Shown here in pieces: positions 5,486 through 10,577 of a DNA stretch of 30,004 nucleotides; position 1 is the stretch's first letter, and the number at the start of each line of letters is the position of its first letter. The position numbers were made by a program, and so were the translations under genes. The DNA is from a virus, in the IMG/VR virus record IMGVR_UViG_3300028820_000059, positions 1 to 30,004 of that record; one strand, 5' to 3'. The notes beneath the pieces were generated by a model, which was not told the origin of the DNA, did not search any database, and was given only the letters and a program-made list of their open reading frames with translations.

Positions 5486-5543
5486 GATTAAGAAAATTTA
5501 ATGTGGGAAGGGGCTTGACAGGCCGACTTGATTATGATAAGAT
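5486..5543 (+). promoter_or_regulatory. Early promoter P10 with upstream palindrome
   Basis: GATTAAGAAAATTTAATG (5486-5503), 11 bp, TTGACA (5515-5520), 17-bp spacer, TAAGAT (5538-5543). The -10 box is the weakest of the set. Confidence 0.8.
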
Positions 5544-5566
5544 AGAAAATGAAAGGAGACAACACA

Positions 5567-6085
5567 ATGATCAACAATGAAACCCTCCAACAAGAAACCA
5601 TCACTGCCGCTGCCGAACAGCAGCAGGCTCAACCCGTAGATCCTCAAACTGAAGAATTGATCCGGGCGGCAAGAATCGCCAAGGGTGAGATTCAGCCCGA
5701 GAAGGAACACGAAAATCTCGGCTATCGGTTCATCGCCGCGAAGAAAGACGTCTCGTCCTCCGGCAGAGTCCGGCAACTTTGGTACCGTATGCGGCGCTCT
5801 CCGGGCACCGATACGTGGGAGTACTATGCCGAAGAGCGCCTGCCGCGCGGGAATTTCCGGGCGAGTGAGCGGCAAGCAACTGTCTACGGAACTCTCTACA
5901 TCGGCGATCTGGTTGCGACTCATGATCACGCCAAGCCGATTGACCGGATTTGCCTTGTTTACTTCAACATTGAAGAAAATAAGGCAAAGCTGCATGACTG
6001 CGAATTTAACATTGTCCGGGGCAACATGCTTCAGATTTCTTTGCCGGATGGCAGCAAGATTCAATTGCCGAACCCCCGGAAGTAA
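5567..6085 (+). CDS. Hypothetical early protein
   Basis: This 172-aa protein was not recognised. Residues 1-30 are a low-complexity, Gln/Glu/Ala-rich and probably disordered tail (TAAAEQQQAQPVDPQTEE). The rest looks like a compact beta-rich domain with many Arg and Tyr (RQLWYRMRRSPGTDTWEYY, about residues 69-87) and a C-terminal strand-turn-strand stretch (NMLQISLPDGSKIQLPNP). I choose the ATG at 5567, 7 nt after AAAGGAG (5553-5559); the ATG at 5549 precedes the ribosome site. It is probably co-transcribed with the next two genes, with a strong hairpin in between. The DNA is GC-rich compared with the genes downstream. Confidence 0.77.
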   Translation: MINNETLQQETITAAAEQQQAQPVDPQTEELIRAARIAKGEIQPEKEHENLGYRFIAAKKDVSSSGRVRQLWYRMRRSPGTDTWEYYAEERLPRGNFRASERQATVYGTLYIGDLVATHDHAKPIDRICLVYFNIEENKAKLHDCEFNIVRGNMLQISLPDGSKIQLPNPRK

Positions 6086-6097
6086 GAGTCTTCCAGA

Positions 6098-6142
6098 GTC
6101 CCCTGTTCCACGTGGAACATAAAAGCCCGTGGAACAGGGGAC
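6098..6142 (+). other. Strong 15-bp intercistronic hairpin with alternative parS hairpin
   Basis: The 15-nt arm at 6098-6112 (GTCCCCTGTTCCACG) pairs perfectly with 6128-6142, leaving a 15-nt loop. No T-run follows; the next bases are AAAGAAAAGG, so a simple terminator is unlikely. The 5' arm shares bases with the parS-like palindrome at 6105-6118, so in RNA the two stems cannot form together. The hairpin lies 21 nt before the ATG at 6163. It may serve as a pause, processing or stability element. Confidence 0.7.
6105..6118. promoter_or_regulatory. parS-like palindrome, site d
   Basis: Perfect GTTCCACGTGGAAC within the 16-bp palindrome TGTTCCACGTGGAACA. It is the only intergenic copy not followed by a TTGACA promoter. 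It overlaps the large hairpin. Confidence 0.75.
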
Positions 6143-6162
6143 AAAGAAAAGGAGAAGAGACA

Positions 6163-6384
6163 ATGAACACGCGATACATCAAAGTCAGGAACAGGCACGG
6201 ATTTGTCACAATCGCTTCAACCAGAAGCTCTCTGGATATTTTTCCAGAAGTCCCAAAAAATTGGGAAGTTGCAAACTATGATGTCGATGGTGAACCGTGG
6301 GCGTGGTACCGGGAAGCCTCAGAAGAGGAAGTCGTTGACTGGGAAAATTCCGGCATTCCGTTCGGAAATTGGGTGGAGGGATAA
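6163..6384 (+). CDS. Small hypothetical protein
   Basis: This 73-aa acidic protein was not recognised. It has a basic start (NTRYIKVRNRHGFVT), a DVDGEPWAWYREASEEEVVDW stretch at about residues 41-61 and a FGNWVEG end. The size and single-domain look suit a small inhibitor or adaptor, but no family can be named. The ATG at 6163 follows AAAGGAG (6148-6154) by 8 nt. An in-frame ATG at 6112 lies in the hairpin region and has no ribosome site. It has no promoter of its own and ends 2 nt before the next start, so it is tightly coupled to family member B. Confidence 0.72.
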   Translation: MNTRYIKVRNRHGFVTIASTRSSLDIFPEVPKNWEVANYDVDGEPWAWYREASEEEVVDWENSGIPFGNWVEG

Positions 6385-6386
6385 AC

Positions 6387-7013
6387 ATGAAAACCGAAAA
6401 ATTCAAAGCCATTAACGGTAAAGTCTACCATCTGATTTCAGAGTGTTTCACTTTGCTGGATTGTGGCAACGGGTATTTTTATGTGAATGGAATTAATATT
6501 GCTCGCCGTCATAACGTTCAAAACGTTGACCCCTACTACGAATTTCTTGGAGCATTGGTAAAAAAGGAATCCTACGGCTATCGGGCTGTTACCAGCAACA
6601 TGTGCCCCGAGTCCGACTACAAAGAAAATCTGGAAGGGATGCTGTTTGTTCATGTTCCCGCCAGCATGACCGAATGGCTCGGGTACTGGACTGGCGAGGA
6701 CTGGATTCTGGTTCAGATGCCTCATCCCGATAATATTGCCCCGGGAGAAGCTCCAGAAATTACTCGTACCAAAGAGCTTCCTCCTCCGACAAATGGAGTG
6801 TCTTTCGTTCTGTTTGCGGAAGGCCTGAATAAATTTTATGTAACTCAGGCATTTAATGACAGGGGCACTCCACTGATTATGACACTTCAAGACGTTCCAC
6901 CGGAATTTCCGTTTCCTGTCATGCCCCGGCATCTTGAGGTGCCGGAATCCAAGGAAAAAGGGTTTACTTACGCATTTGGAAACTATGACTGGTTCATGGT
7001 GATCAATCCATAG
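6387..7013 (+). CDS. LLDCGDGYFYVN family member B
   Basis: This 208-aa full-length family member shows the conserved blocks in order: FTLLDCGNGYFYVN (about residues 21-34), DPYYEFLGALVKKES (48-62), HVPASMTEWLGYWTGEDWIL (about 89-108), ELPPP, VSFVLFAEG, FYVTQAF, FPFPVMPR, and a final YAFGNYDWFMVI. The repeating aromatic-strand pattern suggests an all-beta fold, perhaps two related halves. There is no signal peptide and no catalytic motif I can recognise. Its closest relative is the product of 7111-7731. The start codon has GGAGG at 6375-6379 and sits 2 nt after the upstream gene, indicating translational coupling. The function is unknown. Confidence 0.8.
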   Translation: MKTEKFKAINGKVYHLISECFTLLDCGNGYFYVNGINIARRHNVQNVDPYYEFLGALVKKESYGYRAVTSNMCPESDYKENLEGMLFVHVPASMTEWLGYWTGEDWILVQMPHPDNIAPGEAPEITRTKELPPPTNGVSFVLFAEGLNKFYVTQAFNDRGTPLIMTLQDVPPEFPFPVMPRHLEVPESKEKGFTYAFGNYDWFMVINP

Positions 7014-7021
7014 TTTCCAGT

Positions 7022-7035
7022 GTTCCACGTGGAAC
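7022..7035. promoter_or_regulatory. parS-like palindrome, site e
   Basis: Perfect GTTCCACGTGGAAC, in the 16-bp form TGTTCCACGTGGAACA (7021-7036). It overlaps the first bases of the P11 upstream palindrome and ends 26 bp before the -35 box. Confidence 0.78.
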
Positions 7036-7068
7036 ATTAAGAAAGTTTAATAAAAAAACTCTTGACAA
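7022..7068 (+). repeat. 47-bp direct repeat, copy 1
   Basis: It is identical to 7732-7778 except for one base (C at 7025, T at 7735). It spans the parS-like site, the AT palindrome, the A-tract and the -35 box. The two copies are 710 bp apart and enclose exactly one gene. Confidence 0.9.
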
Positions 7069-7090
7069 CTCCTCAGGAATTTGATATCCT
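7035..7090 (+). promoter_or_regulatory. Early promoter P11 with upstream palindrome
   Basis: CATTAAGAAAGTTTAATA (7035-7052), 9 bp, TTGACA (7062-7067), 17-bp spacer, TATCCT (7085-7090). A parS-like site is fused to its upstream edge. Confidence 0.92.
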
Positions 7091-7110
7091 GAGAATGAAA
7101 GGAAATAGTG

Positions 7111-7731
7111 ATGTTCTTTACAAAATTCAAAACGGTTGATGGCAAAACCTATTACCTTAATCAAAATTGTTTCAGTCTTCTGGATTGTGGCGACGGGTAT
7201 TTTTACATTAATGAAATTAAAATCCGTCACCGCAATATCCTGAATATTACTCCATATTATGAATTTTTGGGGACAATTGTCAAACAGGAATCCTGTGGCT
7301 ATCAAGCTGTAACTAACAACATGAATCCTCCTCCCGAATTCAGAGAGAATGCATATGGAATGGTTTTTGTTCATGTACCAAATAATATGAAAGAATGGCT
7401 TGGATACTGGACTGGCAAAGACTGGATCCTTGTAGAGCTTTTGACGCCTGAAGATCAGGAACCCGGCATTCCGCCAAAAATTATTCGTACTACTGAACTT
7501 CCTGCTCTTCCGTTTCCAAGTCCGGTTTCTTTTGCCCTTTTTGCTGAACTTGAAAAAAAGTTTTATGTTGTCCAAGCCTTTGACAAAAAAGGCTTTCCTG
7601 TAATCATGTCTCTGCAAGATATTTCTCATGAGTTTCCTTTTCCGGTTCTTCCGAGAAATGTTCTACCAGTAGAGAGTGGCGGGACTACTTACGCATTTGA
7701 TTATAGCACGTGGTTCATGATTGTGAATTAG
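7111..7731 (+). CDS. LLDCGDGYFYVN family member C
   Basis: This 206-aa protein is the closest paralogue of member B. Shared blocks include FSLLDCGDGYFYIN, TPYYEFLGTIVKQES, HVPNNMKEWLGYWTGKDW, TTELPALP, VSFALFAE, FYVVQAFDKKG, HEFPFPVLPR and a final YAFDYSTWFMIV. It is the member that best represents the family consensus. I start at the ATG at 7111 rather than the adjacent GTG at 7108; AAAGGAAA (7098-7105) is the ribosome site. The gene lies alone between two copies of a 47-bp repeat, each holding a promoter front end, so it looks like a self-contained cassette. The function is unknown; many diverged copies suggest adaptation to variable host targets. Confidence 0.8.
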   Translation: MFFTKFKTVDGKTYYLNQNCFSLLDCGDGYFYINEIKIRHRNILNITPYYEFLGTIVKQESCGYQAVTNNMNPPPEFRENAYGMVFVHVPNNMKEWLGYWTGKDWILVELLTPEDQEPGIPPKIIRTTELPALPFPSPVSFALFAELEKKFYVVQAFDKKGFPVIMSLQDISHEFPFPVLPRNVLPVESGGTTYAFDYSTWFMIVN

Positions 7732-7745
7732 GTTTCACGTGGAAC
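7732..7745. promoter_or_regulatory. parS-like palindrome, site f (one mismatch)
   Basis: GTTTCACGTGGAAC differs from the other sites at one base. It begins 1 bp after the stop codon of member C and ends 26 bp before the -35 box of P12, exactly like site e. Confidence 0.72.
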
Positions 7746-7778
7746 ATTAAGAAAGTTTAATAAAAAAACTCTTGACAA
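7732..7778 (+). repeat. 47-bp direct repeat, copy 2
   Basis: Second copy of the repeat at 7022-7068, with one base different. Recombination between the copies would remove family member C cleanly and leave one hybrid promoter. Confidence 0.9.
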
Positions 7779-7801
7779 GCGGCTTGTGGATGTAGTATAG
7801 T
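7745..7801 (+). promoter_or_regulatory. Early promoter P12 with upstream palindrome
   Basis: CATTAAGAAAGTTTAATA (7745-7762), 9 bp, TTGACA (7772-7777), 18-bp spacer, TATAGT (7796-7801). It differs from P11 only after the -35 box. Confidence 0.88.
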
Positions 7802-7822
7802 AGAAGTGTGAGGACACAAGCA

Positions 7823-8746
7823 ATGACCAAACGCGTTCGTGATGATGTTCATTCACCCAAGAACCTGATTCCTGAAAATTATGAGTTTGTGGGTGTCAGG
7901 CTGTTCCATGATGAAATTCCTGATGATCGCAACTTTATCATGGAACACATGAAGCGTACGGGTGGAAAATTTTCCACCCATGAGCACGGCGGGTTTTGTG
8001 ATGTTTGTGGAAACCCGAACGTTCTGAACTATGCGGTATTTTACCACAAACCAACAAATACCTACATTAAAACCGGGCTTGAATGTGCTGATACCATTTC
8101 CACGTTCGCATCGGCTGCATTGCATAATGCAATTCAGGAAGTGAATCGCAAAAAATATTTGGAAACTCGTCAAAAAAAAGCAGAAGCCCGTCGAAAGTAT
8201 ATTAAAGACGAGTTCTTGATTTCTCTGAAAGGTACGGTTTTGGAACCTTATACGTCTCTTCTTGAGAACCCTCCTTCAAATGAAACTTATGAACAGGCAA
8301 CGTTGCGCAATATTCTGGCTAACGGGGCACGGTATGGCAGCCTGACAAGTCGTCAATGGGCATATGCGGAGAAGATTGTCAAATCTATTGAAGCTTCTAC
8401 TCTTCAGACTGTTCAAGAGGAGTCAAAAACTCCTTCAGCAGAAATTGTTGAAGGAAAATATGAAATCATTGGCAAGATTATTTCAATCAAATACAAAAAT
8501 ATTGAAGAAACTCCCTACCCGGGGTATCGTATGCTGGTAGAAGATGCTGAGGGGCGCAAATATTATGGATCTGTTCCTGCAATTCTTCTTGAATCGGTTG
8601 AAGCCGTGGAATCTTTGATTGATCGGGAAGTAGTTCTTTCTGTTACTGTTACCCGGTCTCCTAAAGATCCTTGCTTTGGATTTTTCAAGCGCCCCCGGCT
8701 GGTTAAAATGTCACATGAGGTTGACAAGAGCACGGAAGAACATTAA
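7823..8746 (+). CDS. Zinc-knuckle hypothetical protein
   Basis: This 307-aa protein has an N-terminal cluster H53, H55, C59, C62 and C88 (HEHGGFCDVCGNP, then GLEC). The pattern C-x2-C, about 25 residues, G-x-x-C is typical of small zinc-binding folds in phage and plasmid proteins that read a metabolite or nucleic acid. A basic helix follows at about residues 107-130 (NRKKYLETRQKKAEARRKY). The next part has a TSRQWAYAEKIV stretch, which in other proteins ends a helical domain. The C-terminal third (about 205-290) looks like a small beta-barrel (KYEIIGKIISIKYKN, YRMLVEDAEGRKYYG). The start is the ATG at 7823, 8 nt after AGGA. The whole architecture suggests nucleic-acid binding, but no named family is certain. 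Confidence 0.77.
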   Translation: MTKRVRDDVHSPKNLIPENYEFVGVRLFHDEIPDDRNFIMEHMKRTGGKFSTHEHGGFCDVCGNPNVLNYAVFYHKPTNTYIKTGLECADTISTFASAALHNAIQEVNRKKYLETRQKKAEARRKYIKDEFLISLKGTVLEPYTSLLENPPSNETYEQATLRNILANGARYGSLTSRQWAYAEKIVKSIEASTLQTVQEESKTPSAEIVEGKYEIIGKIISIKYKNIEETPYPGYRMLVEDAEGRKYYGSVPAILLESVEAVESLIDREVVLSVTVTRSPKDPCFGFFKRPRLVKMSHEVDKSTEEH

Positions 8747-8796
8747 GAAAGTTTAATCAAAAAACTCTTGACAAGCTGGCTGGAGTTTGGTATCCT
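8741..8796 (+). promoter_or_regulatory. Early promoter P13 with upstream palindrome
   Basis: CATTAAGAAAGTTTAATC (8741-8758) includes the stop codon of the zinc-knuckle gene. Then come 9 bp, TTGACA (8768-8773), a 17-bp spacer and TATCCT (8791-8796). At the place where P11 and P12 have a parS-like site, only a half-site GAAC (8738-8741) remains, within coding sequence. It should drive the six genes up to 10512. Confidence 0.92.
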
Positions 8797-8817
8797 GAGA
8801 ATGAAAGGAGACAGACA

Positions 8818-9150
8818 ATGACCAACGAGATGATCAACGCTGAAGCCAAGGCCAAGATCCAAGAGCTTCTGGCCGGGAAACCGGGAAAGAAACTGACAGT
8901 AGTCTACTACTACGAAGAAGGCAATTTTTTTACTCCTACTTATGGCGAGCTTCGGGAATTCACCATATGGCTAGGAGAAGACGGGGAACTTCATTGGAAA
9001 GACAAGATGCTGGATGAGTCTTTTCCTGACATTATCCAGAAAAAGTATGCAGGAAAGTACAGCTTTGTCTCCTACAACAAGCTGTCCTATCTGATGCGGA
9101 ATGAAGTATACAGCCGAGTGCTGGAATTTCTGACTGCTGCCGCCGCCTGA
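8818..9150 (+). CDS. Hypothetical early protein
   Basis: This 110-aa protein was not recognised. An N-terminal helix (MINAEAKAKIQELLAG) is followed by beta-like segments (KKLTVVYYYEEG, YGELREFTIWLGEDGELHW) and a C-terminal helix (SYLMRNEVYSRVLEFLTAAAA). No motif points to a reaction. It has a good AAAGGAG site (8804-8810), 7 nt before the ATG. It is the first gene of the longest early operon in the window, with 9169, 9414, 9820, 10050 and 10252 behind it and no terminator between them. Confidence 0.76.
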   Translation: MTNEMINAEAKAKIQELLAGKPGKKLTVVYYYEEGNFFTPTYGELREFTIWLGEDGELHWKDKMLDESFPDIIQKKYAGKYSFVSYNKLSYLMRNEVYSRVLEFLTAAAA

Positions 9151-9168
9151 CAAGGAGAGAGTGAAAAA

Positions 9169-9372
9169 ATGAATTGTGAAAAATGTGGCCGTAAAATCAC
9201 CGATGAGGAGCGCGAAAAAGACTGGCCGATTCCTGATCGTGAGGAAGGACGGCTCGTTTGTCCATCCTGTTACGGAAATGCGGCCTTTTGTGTTCGGTGT
9301 GGAGAATTGCTTGGAGCTTTCGTAAATTCTCCGCTTTGTCCGGGATGTGATCTTGAAGACTTTTGGATTTAA
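9169..9372 (+). CDS. Double zinc-ribbon small protein
   Basis: This 67-aa protein has four CxxC pairs: CEKC (residues 3-6), CPSC, CVRC and CPGC. The spacing fits two treble-clef or zinc-ribbon units, each with two pairs. The first unit resembles the LIM-like knuckles of many small phage proteins. Such domains bind protein or nucleic acid rather than catalyse. The ATG follows AAGGAGAG (9152-9159) with 9 nt between. It is 18 nt downstream of the previous gene and part of the same transcript. The target is unknown. The loss of any one pair would break the fold, and none is lost here. Confidence 0.82.
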   Translation: MNCEKCGRKITDEEREKDWPIPDREEGRLVCPSCYGNAAFCVRCGELLGAFVNSPLCPGCDLEDFWI

Positions 9373-9385
9373 TTACGTAACGTAA
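9373..9385. promoter_or_regulatory. TTACGTAACGTAA palindrome
   Basis: A 6-bp inverted repeat around one base, directly after a stop codon, followed by a run of ten A (9389-9398). It could be a protein site; no family is recognised, and its stem is too weak for a terminator. Confidence 0.35.
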
Positions 9386-9413
9386 ATTAAAAAAAAAACA
9401 GAAAGGAAATAAT

Positions 9414-9797
9414 ATGCGACATGTAAATAATGGAATCTACGTTCCCCCGCCGGATCATCCAGAAGCCCGGCTTTGGGATCAAAACCTGATCAATGCTGCC
9501 GATAAGGTTCGGCAATTGATCAAACAGAATAATTCCATTTCTCTTTCATTCCCATATCTTTACGCTGTTCCGAAAACCAACTACACTTCGGCTTATAATG
9601 AAATGCACATTCTGAATTTTTCCTTAACTTCCGACAATTGGATTACTTTCAGAGATAGTGTGTTGATGTTCGGGAGTGTGAAGGAATCTGTTCTGGCCGC
9701 ATGCGAGCCACTGAAGCCCAAAATGACTGTTTCGAAAAAATTTCTTCATCTTCCATATGAAGAAATTTTCGAAAAGGGATATGAGGCGCTTCAATAA
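9414..9797 (+). CDS. Hypothetical early protein
   Basis: This 127-aa protein was not recognised. It starts MRHVNNGIYVPPPDHPEARLW and has a helix about residues 24-40 (LINAADKVRQLIKQN), a strand-rich middle (ISLSFPYLYAVPKT, MHILNFSLTSDNWITF) and a mixed C-terminal part (EEIFEKGYEAL). There are no cysteine clusters or membrane segments. The ribosome site GAAAGGAAA (9401-9409) is well placed. It lies in the operon driven by P13, between the double zinc-ribbon gene and the tandem HTH genes. Confidence 0.75.
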   Translation: MRHVNNGIYVPPPDHPEARLWDQNLINAADKVRQLIKQNNSISLSFPYLYAVPKTNYTSAYNEMHILNFSLTSDNWITFRDSVLMFGSVKESVLAACEPLKPKMTVSKKFLHLPYEEIFEKGYEALQ

Positions 9798-9819
9798 ATA
9801 ATCATGAAAGGAGAAAAAA

Positions 9820-10035
9820 ATGAGCGACAATAATCAAAAGGATTTGATCTATATCTGGGATCTCGCGGTAGAAAAAAACATTCCAGAATCTTTGATTAAT
9901 GAACTAATTGATCTAAAAATTCTTACCGCTACTCCAAACAAGCGGTGGATTTATCGCTCATCAGTAAAAACGTTGGATCGTTTTCTGCAAGCAATGGAAA
10001 AATACAGTGCTGCCCAAAAGAAAATAAAAAAGTAA
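9820..10035 (+). CDS. Excisionase-like HTH protein, tandem copy 1
   Basis: This 71-aa protein is built as one small helix-turn-helix with a wing: DLIYIWDLAVEKNIPESLIN (helix-turn-helix), ELIDLKILTATP (second helix and turn), then NKRWIYRSSVKTLDRFLQAM. The order 'A-x-x-x-x-IP-x-x-x-I-x-x-LI, then RWIxRSSVxxLDRFL' matches the layout of MerR/excisionase-type DNA-binding domains (helix-turn-helix, a short wing with RW, and a last helix ending near FL). This is pattern-level recognition. The next gene is a direct duplicate. The ATG has AAAGGAG (9807-9813) 6 nt upstream. A role as a small regulator or architectural DNA-bending protein fits. Confidence 0.78.
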   Translation: MSDNNQKDLIYIWDLAVEKNIPESLINELIDLKILTATPNKRWIYRSSVKTLDRFLQAMEKYSAAQKKIKK

Positions 10036-10049
10036 AAAGGAGAAAAAAA

Positions 10050-10247
10050 ATGAGCAACGAGAATCTGATCTATATCTGGGATCTTGCAGTGGAAAAGAAT
10101 GTCCCTTGTTCGGTAATTGAAGATCTGATTGATAACAAACTCCTCTATGCCACCCCTGATAAGCGATGGATTCATCGCTCATCAGTGGAAGCTCTGGACA
10201 GATTTTTGCAGGCTGTGAAAGAATTCACAACCGCTCAGGAAAAGTGA
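10050..10247 (+). CDS. Excisionase-like HTH protein, tandem copy 2
   Basis: This 65-aa protein is a tandem duplicate of the preceding gene, with IYIWDLAVEKNVP, RWIHRSSVEALDRFLQAV and the same overall length. The N-terminal HTH helix is nearly unchanged, while the recognition area (PCSVIEDLIDNKLLYATPDK) has drifted, so the copies may bind different sites or form heterodimers. The true start is the ATG at 10050, 8 nt after AAAGGAG (10035-10041), which starts right at the end of the first copy. It is co-transcribed with its twin and the next gene. Confidence 0.8.
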   Translation: MSNENLIYIWDLAVEKNVPCSVIEDLIDNKLLYATPDKRWIHRSSVEALDRFLQAVKEFTTAQEK

Positions 10248-10251
10248 AAAA

Positions 10252-10512
10252 ATGGAAAATTTGCAAGAAATTCGGAACCCGTTAATTGAAAAGATTTTCC
10301 GGGTTGGCCCTGTTACAACGATGGATTCTGGATGTGGATTTTCTTCTGCTTATCAAATTAATGATGAGCATTACATCGTTGTTGATGACGGAACTTACAG
10401 ACATTTTTTCTTCTTACCATCAAAAAATAGTGCTATTCAAAACAAGTTTTACTGGTGTTGGAAAGTAACAACTTTACAGCCGCGTTCCACGCGAAACATT
10501 AAGAAACTTTAA
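10252..10512 (+). CDS. Small hypothetical protein
   Basis: This 86-aa protein was not recognised. It is rich in Phe, Tyr and Val and probably beta-stranded (YQINDEHYIVVDDGTYRHFF, about residues 34-53) with a basic tail (PRSTRNIKKL). The ATG is only 4 nt after the upstream stop, and the ribosome site is weak (AGGAAAA at 10237-10243), so translational coupling to the HTH genes is likely. Its last codons carry a degenerate parS-like site and the palindrome of the next promoter, so the C-terminal residues may be dictated by those DNA elements. Confidence 0.68.
   Translation: MENLQEIRNPLIEKIFRVGPVTTMDSGCGFSSAYQINDEHYIVVDDGTYRHFFFLPSKNSAIQNKFYWCWKVTTLQPRSTRNIKKL
10484..10497. promoter_or_regulatory. 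Degenerate parS-like site h (two mismatches)
   Basis: GTTCCACGCGAAAC differs from the perfect site at two bases and lies within the 3' end of a gene. It ends 26 bp before the -35 box of P14, the same distance as sites e and f, which supports it as a true relic or weak site. Confidence 0.55.
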
Positions 10513-10552
10513 TCAAAAACCTGTTGACAAACCCTCAGAAATTTGATATCCT
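10497..10552 (+). promoter_or_regulatory. Early promoter P14 with upstream palindrome
   Basis: CATTAAGAAACTTTAATC (10497-10514) includes the previous stop codon. Then come 9 bp, TTGACA (10524-10529), a 17-bp spacer and TATCCT (10547-10552). It should drive the genes up to the terminator at 13123. Confidence 0.9.
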
Positions 10553-10577
10553 GAAAATGAAGAAAGGAGACAATGAA

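Noticed and set aside
9793-9800. AATAAATA before 9820 as a late promoter
   Set aside because: It is the end of an early gene including its stop codon, and the next start has a full AAAGGAG site. It shows that the motif arises by chance near stops.
712-10514. AT palindromes as intrinsic terminators
   Set aside because: The stems are 5-7 A/T pairs followed by A-runs on this strand; they are too weak and lack the T-tract.
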